A stretch of DNA of 64,000 nt from Bubalus kerabau (lineage: Eukaryota; Chordata; Mammalia; Artiodactyla; Bovidae), in NCBI RefSeq assembly GCF_029407905.1, contig NC_073626.1, positions 86,198,482-86,262,481 on the forward strand. The letters run 5' to 3'. The notes under the pieces were generated by a model. That model did not search any database. It worked only from the letters and a program-made list of their open reading frames with translations, and had not been told where the DNA came from. Each line of letters starts with the position of its first letter. Position 1 is the first letter of the stretch. Below are positions 47,029 through 58,060 of this stretch, one piece after another. A program made the translations under genes and the position numbers.

Positions 47029-47359
47029 GATCAGTCGCTCAGTCGTGTCCGACTCTTTTCGACCCCATGAATCGCAGCACACCAGGCCTCCCTGTCCATC
47101 ACCAACTCCCAGAGTTCACTTAGACTCACATCCATCGAGTCAGTGATGCCATCCAGCCATCTCATCCTCTGTCGTCCCCTTCTCCTCCTGCCCCCACTCC
47201 CTCCCAGCATCAGACTCTTTTCCAATGAGTCAACTCTTCGCATGAGGTGGCCAAAGTACTGGAGTTTCAGCTTTAGCATCATTCCTTCCAAAGAAATCCC
47301 AGGGCTGATCTCCTTTAGAATGGACTGGTTGGATCTCCTTGCAGTCCAAGGGACTCTCA
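47029..47359 (-). mobile_element. BovB 3' fragment
   Basis: The terminal 331 bp of BovB on the - strand, from ATCAGTCGCTCAGTCGTGTC to CAAGGGACTCTCA. The C-terminal frame is open through it (PGISLEGMM, GGSGGRRRRGRQRMRW). It shares the variants CTTTAGCATCATTCCTTCC and AAGAAATCCCAGG with the copy at 35.9 kb. No clear duplication. Confidence 0.95.
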
Positions 47360-47504
47360 TGACTAAACTGTCATTTGAATGATACTGCACAATCAATTTA
47401 CAGAACACTTTCTTAAGCAGTGTCATATTTCACTTGCACAATAATTGACTTACTATACAAATACCTAACACTATATAATTTGTTGCCTCAATTCATATCT
47501 TGTA

Positions 47505-47565
47505 AATGATAAAACTTGGGTTCAGAGAGGTTAAGTAATTTATTCGTGGTCAACAAAGCCCATAA
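47505..47565 (-). repeat. MIR SINE core fragment
   Basis: TGATAAAACTTGGGTTCAGAG, aggttaagtaatttattcgt ggtca matches the reverse MIR core GATGAGGAAACTGAGGCTCAGAG / AGGTTAAGTAACTTGCCCAAGGTCA. Confidence 0.6.
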
Positions 47566-48849
47566 TATTTCTCTAGTGTCTTGCCACCTGAGACATGGCT
47601 CTTGATGTTTCTTAGAACAAATTTCTAGTAATTGAATATGACATTTTGATAGTGATGGACCTAGAGAGAGGTGCAAGCTCTATATCTGCCCTTGTCCACC
47701 ATCGGCATTTACAGAACTATGATCTAACCAGCCCCTGAGTGTTCTGTTCTCTCCAAGTGTGTTTCAAGCTCCAAAGCTGCATTTAAAATGCCATAGATTT
47801 CTAGACACTAGTACTTAAAAATGATAACACAGCCCAGGTTTCTGGCATTTTTATGTCCATCTGCTAGCATGGCATGGTGCCCATTCCCTAGGTAATAAGA
47901 CAGTTTCAGGAGGACACAGATGCCAAGCATATCAGGGACCAGAGTGATAACCCTCAAAATGAAACAAGTGGCTTCCCTTTTTCTACAATGAGGAGATCCT
48001 TCTGAGTCAGAGCACCAAATCATACCTCTGCATCTGTCCCATTAGGTGAAATCACACTCACTGACACACGGCGGAGACTTCTGATGCCGGCTCAAGACCT
48101 TGACTCATTTCTGTTTGTAGGTTATGAAGAATCAAGGTACAGTCCTAGAGAATAAAATTCTGCCGCCTTCACCTCAGCATGAAGACAGGTGTGGACTGTG
48201 GAGAAAGAATGAGCATTGGGTAGAAACCCCCACGTGTATTTTGCAATGTCAGGAAGCTTCATCTTTTTGTTTACTTGTTACAAACCACATCCCTAGTAGC
48301 TCGTGGCTCAGCCCAGCAAGAAAGTTCAAGTGCTGGGGTGGGGGCTGCATTTTTTTTGTAGATGTAGATATGGTTTCTTCTATTGACCCATCTGCCTGAG
48401 AATATAATGATAGGAAAATATGGTAAACACGTATTCCATTTGAATCCTAGCAAGCATCCTGTGACTAGAACTGTTTACACAGAACCTCACTAAAGTCACA
48501 TGATTCACTCATTGTCCCTTCTCAGCATGCTTTATAGATATATATATATTTGAGGTGAAGAATTTTTTAAAGAGCAAGAGAAGTAGGCAAGGGGAAAGAA
48601 GAAAAACAGCAGAAGAAACTAGAAGAAAAAGAGAAGGGAGAAATTTGACAATATAAATCTGTTAATAACTATTCTACAACTAATTCCTATGTTCAATTCT
48701 ATAGTAATTCTAAAGCAAACATCATCTTGATATTACAAAGTAATATGTGAATTTGCTTAAATAGCCTGTAATTCCTGAAAACTATATAGTTCTTTTTCTC
48801 TACTTTCTCTGTATATACAAAATACATATATTCTGGAGAACTATATGGC
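47566..48849. other. No gene recognised
   Basis: Unique DNA. Frames of 60-91 aa on both strands (47676-47488, 48023-47808, 48124-48399) show no domain. Confidence 0.4.
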
Positions 48850-48920
48850 TATATACAAAAATATACACACACACACACATATATACACATATATCTGTGT
48901 ATATGTATATTTGTAGATAA
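48850..48920. repeat. Low-complexity (AC/AT)n tract
   Basis: ATACACACACACACACACAT followed by ATATACACATATATCTGTG: an imperfect alternating purine-pyrimidine run. Confidence 0.85.
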
Positions 48921-49534
48921 ATATGTACATACAGATATATTGTTAGAAACTACATAGACATGGGTATGTATGTACAGACACACATACACATTAAAAATTG
49001 GATTCCACATTGTGGTCATCTGAATGGAATTCAGTAGGTGGCTACTTTTATATAAGATATTTTCTCTTTCCTCAGTTTAAAAAGGAGGAAATTTAGTGTA
49101 AAATGTTTCATGATAAAATATTACAAGAAAATATATGGGTGGGAATATGTAAAATAATTCATTTTTAATAGCATCAGAGTGTTTAACAGAATATGATGAT
49201 CCTCATGGTAAACTGAATTTAGTTACATTTCTGAACAATTTCTTTATCAGTTTAATATTTATTCAGCAGATATTAACTGAATATCTACAATGTTCACAAA
49301 TAAGTTCCTATTCTTAAGGAATAATAGGTATAATTATAGTAATAAAAACTTGCTTTTATTTCAAATAATTAAAATTTTAATTATTTATTCAGGAGGTTTT
49401 AACGAGTAACTACTGAGTGTTAGGATTTGTTTTGGGCTCTGATCACATCATAAAAAATAATATCTGTTCTTAAAGTTTCTGACATATGATGTAAGAAATA
49501 CACTACAAAAGATAATAACTTATTGTGTTTAATG
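48921..49534. other. No gene recognised
   Basis: Unique, very AT-rich DNA. Confidence 0.4.
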
Positions 49535-50060
49535 GCAGTACAGATCTTTATTGACTTATGATAGGGATACATCCTGATAAATGAATCATAACATGAAAAA
49601 TCCTAAGTCAAAGTAAATGCATTTATAAGATGGATTTAAATACATTTAACCTACCAAACATCATAGGTTAACCTGGCCTACCTCAAGTGTGCTCAGAACA
49701 CTTACATTCCTACAGTTGGGTAAAACAATCTACCATAAAGCTTATTTTTTAAATAAAGCATTGAATATCTCATGTAATTAATTGAATACTGTACTGAAAG
49801 TGAAAACCAGAATGCTTGTATGGGTACAGAATACTTGTAAGTGTATCATTGTTTACCTTCCTGTTTACCCTCAGGAGCTCACTGCTGCTAACCAACATCA
49901 CAAGAGAAGATCATACGTACTACATTACCACTAGCCAGAAACTAGAGCAAAAATCATGATTTGAAGCATGATTTCTACCAAATGCTTATCACTTTCTCAC
50001 AATTCTAAAGTCAAAAAAAGGTAAGTTGAACCATTGTAAGTAAGAAAGAGTCTATACAGC
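49535..50060. mobile_element. Non-autonomous DNA transposon, Tigger/MER type
   Basis: The interior matches a common mammalian DNA transposon that I recognise by sequence: CCTACCAAACATCATAGGTTAA, TGTGCTCAGAACACTTACATTC, TACAGTTGGGTAAAACAATC, then ATTGAATACTGTACTGAAAG. Degenerate terminal repeats can be seen: acagatctttattgacttat at the left, and taagttgaaccattgtaagt near the right end (compare ACAGATGGTCCCCGACTTAC inverted). The Repbase name is uncertain. Noncoding. Confidence 0.7.
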
Positions 50061-50119
50061 AGAGCATAAAACACAAAAGGGACAACTCCTTCAGATTTGG
50101 TGATTTGGGAAGACTTCAT

Positions 50120-50329
50120 GGGCTTCCCTGGTGGCACAGTGGTACAGAATCCTCCTGCCAATGCAGGTGATGCAAAAGAACCAGGTTTGATCCCAGGTCG
50201 GGAAGATCCCTTGGAGAAGGAAATGGCAATCCACTCCAGTATTCTTGCCTAGGAAATCCCATAGACAGAGGAGCCCAGTGGGCTATAGTCCATGGGTTTG
50301 TAAATAGTCCCACACAACTGAGCTACTAA
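50120..50329 (+). repeat. Bov-tA SINE
   Basis: GGGCTTCCCTGGTGGCACAGTGG, B-box GGTTTGATCCC, GGAAGATCCCTTGGAGAAGG, ending CCCACACAACTGAGCTAC. Confidence 0.93.
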
Positions 50330-50581
50330 TGTTTTTGCTTCTAAATTATATCTAATCTCTTTATATGGAGGATTATCAATATTTAGCCAGAATTGTGTAT
50401 GACTATGATGTATGTGGAGAAGTAGACAATGGTTACGTCCAAGGAGACTGAAGATCATTGCAAGGTGCTCTTCATCTGCATCAGTCATGTAATCCATGGC
50501 TAGCTAAGTATGAAGGATAAAAAAATGTAAGTGTCAAAGCAGTTAATATTAATAAGAAAATATCATTTTAAATCTAGTCAT

Positions 50582-50771
50582 GAAGTGAAAGTCCCTCAGT
50601 CATGTCTGACTCTTTCCCACCCCATGGACTATACAGTCCATGGAATTCTCCAGGCCAGAATACTGGAGTGGGTAGCATTTCCCTTCTCAGGGGATCTTCA
50701 ACCCAGGGATTAAATCCAGGACTCCCACATTGCAAGTGGATTCTTCACCAGCTGAGTCACAAGGGAAGCCC
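50582..50771 (-). repeat. Bov-tA SINE
   Basis: Reverse: GAAGTGAAAGTCCCTCAGTC through GAGTGGGTAGCATTTCCC, with the head ATTAAATCCAGGACTCC and TGAGTCACAAGGGAAGCCC. A short deletion removes the CACCAGGCTCC part. Confidence 0.93.
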
Positions 50772-50931
50772 AGTTATAAAATGCTCTGATAAAAGATGTA
50801 ACATTGGGACCAATATGTCTCTTCACAGTGGTCCCATGCGACTTATATCTCTGTGCACATTGTTGGTATTGATGAAACGAGGGATGAAAAGACCTTGAGA
50901 ACACATTAAGAGAAGAGCCACTAAGACAAGA

Positions 50932-51113
50932 TTTGTGTGAAAATGAAAGCCACTGAGTCATGTCCGACTGCAACCCCATGGACTGTAGCCTGCCAGGCTC
51001 CTCTGTCCATGGAATTCTCCAGGCCAGAATACTGGAGTGGGTAGCTGTTCCTTCTCTAGGGGATCTTCCCAACCCAGGGACTGAACCCCAGGTCTCCCAC
51101 ATTGCAGGCAGAT
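50932..51113 (-). repeat. Bov-tA SINE, tRNA head truncated
   Basis: Reverse Bov-tA: GAAAATGAAAGCCACTGAGTC to CACATTGCAGGCAGAT, lacking the last part of the head. A perfect 10-bp duplication, taagacaaga (50922-50931 and 51114-51123), flanks it, so the truncation is original to the insertion. Confidence 0.94.
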
Positions 51114-51123
51114 TAAGACAAGA

Positions 51124-52434
51124 AAGAGCCCATAAAGAAGCAAACACTTAGCTGTGCCTTGAGGTGTTGCTGGGTGTAAGGATGAGGAGGATCTTTCTGC
51201 ATTCAAAATAGGGCAAAAGGAATCAATAAATTTCAGAAAGGAGGAATTGTATTTGTTTCATCTGCTAGCAGATAATATTCTCTCTCTTTCTCCATCATCT
51301 ACATAGCAATCTATCTATACAAAAAAGAAGGAAGGAAGGAAAGGAAGATAGACTGAGTATAAATGGATTCAAGTTCCTTGGAATTTTATAAGTGTGATTC
51401 TCGCTTGAAGGTGGGAGTGGTCTAGATCTACACCACAAGGAAGAAGTCTTCAAATTTAAGTACATTAAAGAATCATCACAAGAGCCTGTTAAATGTAGAT
51501 TCCTTGATTCCCCTCTAGAGATTCTAATTTAGCTGGTCTAGAACAGGATACAGTAACCTCCTCTAGATGAGTCTACCATAGGGGTTTGAGACCATGCTTT
51601 GAGAAATGTTGGCTTAAGGAATATTAAGTATCTCTTCTAGTCTTACGAATTTTCTGCAGATGGAGATTTAGTCCTACAGTTCTACATTTGTTTGGTGGAA
51701 AAGTAGAAGTGTTCACTTTTCTAAAGCACATTAAATTTACCAAAGATCTTAGAAACACACTTCGAATTTGTATATGTATATTATAATATATTATGTATAC
51801 TTATATAATTCTGTTTCAATTTTAACCTCAGACCTGAATGAATTTCTGCATTGCATTTCTTTACTTTCTGAAAGGATAACTGTGACTTATGATAAAAAGT
51901 CAGTTTTAGTGAGAAAAAACATGGAAGAAGGAACAGAATGCTATCTATGAAAGAAGTCACCCTCAATGTGTATCATTTTTAGTTTAGGAAAAATCAAGTG
52001 AAAACATAATTATTGAAAAATTCACATTTTGAATCATGAACATTTCTCAAACAAATGAAAGAGAATGGGCATTAAAATATAGAAACACATTTGGTCTGAG
52101 GTATTGTCCCCTCACCCCATCAACTTAATAAGCAGTTGACATTTCAGAAGAAATGTAGCTGAGAACTACCAGTTTAACTGAACAATAAACAAGAACTCCA
52201 CTGCACAGTGTTTCGGCTCTGCTTTACAGCTTGAGTGAATAACTTCAAATCTAATTAGGATGGGAAATTTTGCCTGAACAAGTCTGAAAAGTATTGAGCA
52301 ATTTCCTTGCAGTCATGACACTGATTCTAGGTGTGTATACAGAGTGATGTTCAGTGAAGCACAGAGGCGTAAAACACCACTAAAAGTGATCAAGACAAGA
52401 GCTAGATGTAATAATAACACCAAGGAACTGGAAT
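51124..52434. other. No gene recognised; short (GGAA)n run
   Basis: Unique AT-rich DNA. GAAGGAAGGAAGGAAAGGAAG lies near 51326-51346. No convincing frames. Confidence 0.45.
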
Positions 52435-52615
52435 AAAATAGAGCTGGGTGTAAGTCCTAGCTCTGCTGTTCACTAGTTTTCTGCCCTTGGTGCAAATTAT
52501 TTATCCTCTTTGGGAGTCAGTTTTCTTACCTAAAAATTTTGATGAAAGTAACCCCTTCCCCAAAATTATGTGAAAGAAGTTAGGTAAAAAGCTTACCTCA
52601 GTGGATGACCTACAG
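52435..52615 (+). repeat. MIR SINE, diverged
   Basis: ctgggtgtaagtcctagctctg for CTGGGTTCAAATCCCAGCTCTG, CTGTTCACTAGTTTTCTGCC, cttggtgcaaattatttatcc, then TCTTTGGGAGTCAGTTTTCTTACC and a degenerate tail. Confidence 0.8.
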
Positions 52616-53369
52616 CAAATTCAAATTTGCTCATCCATAGAGATTACTTCTGCAATGTTGGAGACACAAACACCCAAAAAATCAGCCCAAAAAGGAAAAA
52701 GCATAATGGAGATGTTTGTTGCTATGTTCAATGCTGCTTGTAACTAAACTGTCAATTAGTTCTAAAGGCCATGCTGGCAGAATGTGTGGGAGCAATTAAT
52801 ACTTAGCTATTTTTCTGAGAGGATTGAGGTGCTTCTCTCTAAAGGTTTCTTTCACTCTAGCATGCTAATAATGCTGGGATAATAGGGCAATATTTTGAGA
52901 TATTAACTAATCTTCCCCTGGACATCCTCCACATTGTATCCATTACCCTTAACACACAATTTCATCATCTTCCCAGTGAGGGGTTAGAGGGTTAAGGAAT
53001 AAACAACAGTCAAAATCTCAGCTTTGAGTTCCAACCATAGAAACAAATCATCTTGAAAAAGAAAAAAAAAGGCAAACGGTTTTTGAGAGAGAACGTCTTT
53101 GAAGATTACAAATGAAAAGCCTTATGAATGTAGAGATAGAGAGTTTATACCAAAAATAAAGTTGGAAAGCTTACAATATGAAGTAAAAAATAATTTTTTC
53201 CAATACAGAAAATGATCAAAAACTCCATTGGATTGAAGGAAGGGAAGAGATAGATGAGGACCCAGGTGGAAGGAGAGGGGTTTGATCATTAAAGAAAAGA
53301 GGACAAATAGGGTTGAGGTTTAGGTATGGGGTTCTCATTGTTCCTTCCCATTCTCTCTTCTCAAAAAGG
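52616..53369. other. No gene recognised
   Basis: Unique AT-rich DNA with a short A-run (53062-53070). No recognised repeat. Confidence 0.4.
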
Positions 53370-53660
53370 TTTGGCTAATCATGGTGTCCTTGTGGAATAG
53401 GAGCAGTGAGTGAATAAGGTGTCTACGGGATTGGATCTGAGGCCACACTCTCAGACGGCAGACACCAAGCATGGCACAGCAAAATATTCAAGAAGACTCT
53501 AAGAGGGACACAGAAAAGCTGAGAGGAAACATGCTTTGGGCTGTGATCAGATGCTACTTGGATCATACAGGCTGAAGACTCCGTTGCAGGACCAGAGCTA
53601 CCAACTACAGAAGCATCCGCTATGAAGACTGAAGCACCAACTGAGTTAGAATGAATCAAA
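53370..53660 (+). other. Unidentified coding-like or exon-like stretch
   Basis: G+C is higher here than around it, and no repeat is recognised. An ATG in good context (AAGCATGG, 53471) opens a 34-codon frame beginning MAQQNIQEDSK that stops at 53573. A second frame is open from about 53541 to a stop at 53652-53654 and ends AMKTEAPTELE. A pyrimidine-rich run ending in AG (53337-53369) precedes the stretch. The opposite strand also has a 78-aa frame (53659-53423). I do not recognise a gene; it could be a broken pseudogene, an exon of a noncoding transcript, or chance. Confidence 0.2.
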
Positions 53661-54249
53661 CCTCAGTGAAGACAGAGCGCAGCTGTGGATCACAGCCTCC
53701 ATGTTGAAGGGGCCCTAGAATGCTCCTCACAAGAAGGAAAGGACTAGAAGAAGAGGAAGATTCCTGAATTAACTGAATGTAACTCCAAGAGACTAAGAAA
53801 CTGAAAAGACTAAGGAAACTAGCAAGGTGACTAACTGGCTTGGATGAAAATCATAGAAAAAAATTTCATTGATTTCTTTTAGCATTTTTGTCTCTATTTA
53901 TTGTTCTTCAATACTGTATCCACTGTGACATGCAGCCAGCACAAATCTTGTGGAATACTGTTACCATGAAAGTAGATTTGGTGCATGTTTAATTATAGAA
54001 ATAGAACAAAATTAAGACTGTTACAGGGGAAAATGGCAGGAAAGGAAAGAACGTTCCTATTGCTCTGGCAGCAGAAGCAAAAATGGCCTTTATTATACTG
54101 CATTTGACATGAGCATGCTGCTCAATTGTTTAGTTTTTAAAAATATAATTATAGTCATTATAAGAATGGTTTTTATTTTTGAAGCAATATTTGTATGTAG
54201 GAGTTTCTTGAAGTCATGCCTCTATACTTTTCAATTATTCAATATTTAT
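53661..54249. other. No gene recognised
   Basis: Unique DNA: purine-rich at 53730-53830, AT-rich afterwards. Confidence 0.4.
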
Positions 54250-54312
54250 TCTCCTCCTTCCTCTGCCTCCTCCTCCCCTCCTGCCCACCTTCCTTCCCCT
54301 GTTCCTCCTTCT
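54250..54312. repeat. Polypyrimidine tract, CTCC-rich
   Basis: About 60 bp that are almost entirely C and T (CTCCTCCTTCCTCTGCCTCC and similar), broken by a few G/A. No repeat family. Confidence 0.85.
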
Positions 54313-54613
54313 GGGCGGTAAACATTGACAGTGATCCTACAGAAAACTATTTCAAGTGAAAGCTGTCGTTACTTGTCTCACTGTCAGTACAATGAAATGA
54401 TACTTTATAAGTTTAAGTTCATTCTCTATAGTTTAAGTTATCACAGGTAAAAAGTTGTGTTTCTTCAAAATACCCAGATTCAGTAACTAAACTTGTTAAT
54501 GGCTCGATGTTTGACTGCTTTTCTGGTACAACAATGTCTATCCCCAATTTTTCCCTGTTGCATTGTTTAATTCTCTCTTGTTTTCGAGGTTCTAAGAAGG
54601 ACTAAGACACTCG

Positions 54614-55958
54614 GTTGTTGTTGTTCAGTCACTCAGTCGTGTCCAACTCTTGAGACCCCATGGACTACAGCAGCCAGGCTTCCCTGTCCTTCATCATCTC
54701 CCAGAGCTTGCTCAAACTTGTGTCTATTGAGTTGGTGATGTCATCCAACCATCTCATCCTCTGTCATCTCCTTCTCCTCTTGCCTTCAGTCTTTTCCAAC
54801 ATCAGGGTCTTTTCTAATGAGTCAGCTCTTCGTATCAGGTGACCAAAGTATTGGAGCTTCAATTTCAGCATCAGTCCTTCCAATGAATATTCAGGACTGA
54901 TTTCCTTTAGGATTAACTGGTTTAATCCCCTTGCTGTCCAAGTGACTCTCAAGAGTCTTCTCCAACACCACAGTTCAAAAGCATCAATTATTTGGTGTTC
55001 AACCTTCTTTGTGGTCCAACTCTCACTACTGGAAAAACCATAACTTTGGCTATACGGAACTTTGTCAGCAAAGTGATGTCTGTTTTTTAATTCGCTGTCT
55101 AGGTTTGTCATAGATTTCCTTCCAAGGAATAAGTGTCTTTTAATTTCATGGCTGCAGTCACCATCTGCAGTAACTTGGAACCTGAAAATAACATCCATCA
55201 CTGTTTCCATTGTTTCCCCATCTATTTGTCATGAACTGATGGGACTGGATGCCATGATCTTCGTTTTTTGAATGATGAGTTTTAAAGCCAAATTTTTCAC
55301 TCTCTTTCACCTTCATCAAGAGGCTCTTTAGTTCCTCTTCACTTTCTGCTATAAGGGTGGTGTCATCTGCATATCTGAGTGTATTGATATTTTTCCCTGC
55401 AATCTTGATTCCAGCTTCTGTTTCATCCAGCCCAGGATTTCGCATGATGTACTCTGCATACAAGTTAAATAAGCAGGATGACGATATAGAGCCTTGATTT
55501 ACTCCTTTCCCAATTTGGAACCAGTCCATTGTTCCATGTTTGGTTCTAACTGTAGCCTTTTGACCTGCATGCAGGTTTCTCAGGGGGCAGGTAAGGTGGT
55601 CTGGAATTCCCATCTCTTTAAGAATTTTCTGTAGTTTGTCGTGATCCACACAGTCAAAGGCTCTAGCGTAGTCAGTGAAGCAGAAGCAGATGCTTTTCTG
55701 GAATTCTCTTGCTTCTTCTATGATCCAAAGGATGTTGGCAATTTGATCTCTGGATCCTCTGCCTTTTCTAAATACAGCTTGTAAATCTGGAAGTTCTTGA
55801 TTCACATAGTATTGAAGCCTAGCTTGGAGGATCTTGAGCATTACCTTGCTAGCATGTGAAATGAATGCAATTGCGCAGTAGTTTGAACCTTCTTTGGTAT
55901 TACCCTTCTTTGGCATTGGAATGAAAACTGACCTTTTCCAGTACGGTGGCTACTTCCT
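54614..55958 (-). mobile_element. BovB (RTE) LINE with longest open RT frame
   Basis: The 3' 1.34 kb of BovB on the - strand. The frame 55916-55158 is open for 252 codons and spans the RT palm: fingers IPKKGNTKE-like start, motif A FTDYARAFD (residues 80-88, first aspartate kept), motif B GVNQGSISSSCLF (138-150, changed from GVRQGCILSPCLF), and YADD (182-185; bases 55362-55373). A frameshift follows, and the thumb/C-terminus continues in 55210-54764. The 5' end, endonuclease and fingers start are missing. The 3' end is GTTGTTGTTGTTCAGTCACT. Confidence 0.95.
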
Positions 55959-56779
55959 AATTTTACCTTTGTGCTGTTTCTTCCTTAGATGGATTTAACT
56001 CCATTCCTTCATTCAATCATTTGACAGTTGAGTGTCTCTTCTGTGCCAGACCACAGACTTTTTTACCTTAAATTCTTTAAGAACGTTAATATTTAAATGC
56101 TTTCATTCATGTTACTATTATATTTAGCTAATCAATATATCTATTATTTGCTTAAGCCCAAAAGTATTTAAATATTTTAATTACTGTTCATAATAATAGT
56201 TTCCACCTCCCAGGCTCCTGATCAGTTTTGAAAGGATGGCCTCTTACCTGCACTATGAGCTATTGAAACTTAGGAAAAGTAGGTTCTTAAAATAAAGATA
56301 TAAATTAGATAATTAAAAAACTGACCTGTATCCATACCATTGCAATAGAAAGTATGGCAAGTAAATTAGACTGTACGTGTTCATATACAGGTTATAATGT
56401 GCAAACACTTCAGTTGTGCAGTGCAACAACTTCAGGGGGCCCCACTCATAACAACCATGGTACAAATGAGATTCCTGATATTATAAAGAATGGTGGAGAG
56501 CCTTAGTAAGTAAATCAACTTTGTTGTTTGTATTAAATTGATTGGCTGCAGTAGTTGGGAGACCAGAATATAGTCTGGTCTCATTTACCACATTTGATGC
56601 ACATAATCCCCCAACCTGCATCCAGGCATGTATTCTTACCATTTCTGTAACTAACATCCTGGTTACTTATGGTTCTCTTCACCCTCTCTTCACTCACATA
56701 GTTGAAAATCTGATTGTTCTGTAAGTATGATGTCTCTTTAAAAAACAGAAGACATTACTTATACTTATTCACGATAAGT
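55959..56779. other. No gene recognised
   Basis: Unique AT-rich DNA with no recognised repeat. Confidence 0.4.
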
Positions 56780-56998
56780 GGTGCTTCCCTCGTAGCTCAG
56801 ACAGTTAAGGTTCCACCTGCAATGCAGCAGATGCAGGTTCTATCCCTGGGTCGGAAGGATCTCCTGGAGGAGGGCATGATTACCCACTCCAGTATTCTTG
56901 TCTGGAGAATCCCATGGACTGAGGAGCCTGGCAGGCTACATTCCATGGGGTCACAAAGAGTTGGACATGACTGAGCAACTAAGCATGCATGCATGCAT
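56780..56998 (+). repeat. Bov-tA SINE with (GCAT)n tail
   Basis: TGCTTCCCTCGTAGCTCAGAC, B-box GGTTCTATCCC, then CAAAGAGTTGGACATGACTGAG and a short GCATGCATGCATGCAT end. A 7-bp duplication, gataagt (56773-56779 and 56999-57005), flanks it. It is the last ruminant SINE before the right end of the window. Confidence 0.93.
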
Positions 56999-57559
56999 GA
57001 TAAGTAACAAACTACACCCTAGATTTCACCTATGCAATACAACCCAAACTTGTCATTTTTGGAAACTAATAATAACAATGACAACCACATTGGAAGCAAA
57101 TATTTGAGATAGCATACACTTTATATTTAAAGATGCTGTTGTCTGATTACCTATGTACCCATGCTAAAAGGAAAGAAGGACTAAGATTGTAGTGTGTGTC
57201 TATGTTTTACATGGTTTGAGAGCTATTCATATCTTTTGTCCCCTAATAGGAGACAGTACCAAAAGGGGACTTTTGAGTTATACTACCCTAGTCAACCAGC
57301 ACACTAGGTCCTCTGATAATGGTTGGCCTGGCAGGGGTCCAAGGCAGGGGATACTCTGCAGGTATCTTGCTGTCCTCAACAGTGATGACTATGAAGTATG
57401 GGGGGCATTTGTGCATTAGCAAGAAGGAGACGGAGAAGAGAAGTATGAAAAAGGGAAAGGTGAATGAAAATTACTGCTTGGAAAAACAACAGCAGTGTTT
57501 AGTGTTCTGAGAGGAATTTTATTTTTCTTCTTTTGAATTAAAAAAAAAAAAAACGCTCA
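56999..57559. other. No gene recognised
   Basis: Unique DNA. The overlapping + frames at 57192-57419 and 57319-57510 have no domain. An A13 run lies at 57541-57553. Confidence 0.4.
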
Positions 57560-58060
57560 TGGCTTGTGGCCTTAAGGAGAGCAGCACAGGAACAAGGCTG
57601 CTTTTGTACTCTATTAAGGTTGAGATTAAAGTCCCTGCTGATAAACTGAACGTTCTTTAAAAGTGACCAGAAGCAAACAGTGTCTGTTTGCTGCTCCTGT
57701 ATTACCAAGACACCACCGAGAATAGCGAAGAATATACTATTTGATCTTTTTAACAGGTGGACCAAATGATTGCAGTTGGCTCTAGTACATGAGATGCTTT
57801 CTGCAAATTATTGTTTCTGGTTACAAACCTTTATAATATCTCAGAATGAATTATGTATGTATTTCATGTTTTCTTTTCTGTTATCAGCCTTGATGTTCTC
57901 ATTTCAAGTTTCACCCTAGCCTCCTAATAATGCAATATTGAGGCCATTCAGACACTAATTATGCCTCCGTGGCTTTTTTGAAATGACTAAATCAGCATCA
58001 GTTCTATAATTATCATTAGCAAGTTTGTATCAGTAGCTCACATCACTTGAAAAGCTCAAC
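57560..58060. promoter_or_regulatory. Candidate conserved noncoding element
   Basis: Non-repetitive, with several AT-rich homeodomain/POU-like cores (CTAATAATGC, ACACTAATTATGC, ATAATTATCATTAG) and CpGs kept at AACGTT, ACCGAG, AGCGAA and CTCCGTGG. No coding signal. Function inferred from texture only. Confidence 0.3.

Noticed and set aside
46540..47492. gttgcctc at both 46544 and 47482 as a target duplication for the possible retrocopy
   Set aside because: Only eight bases, not at the A-tract boundary on one side, and the implied insertion would include unrelated sequence; chance is likely.
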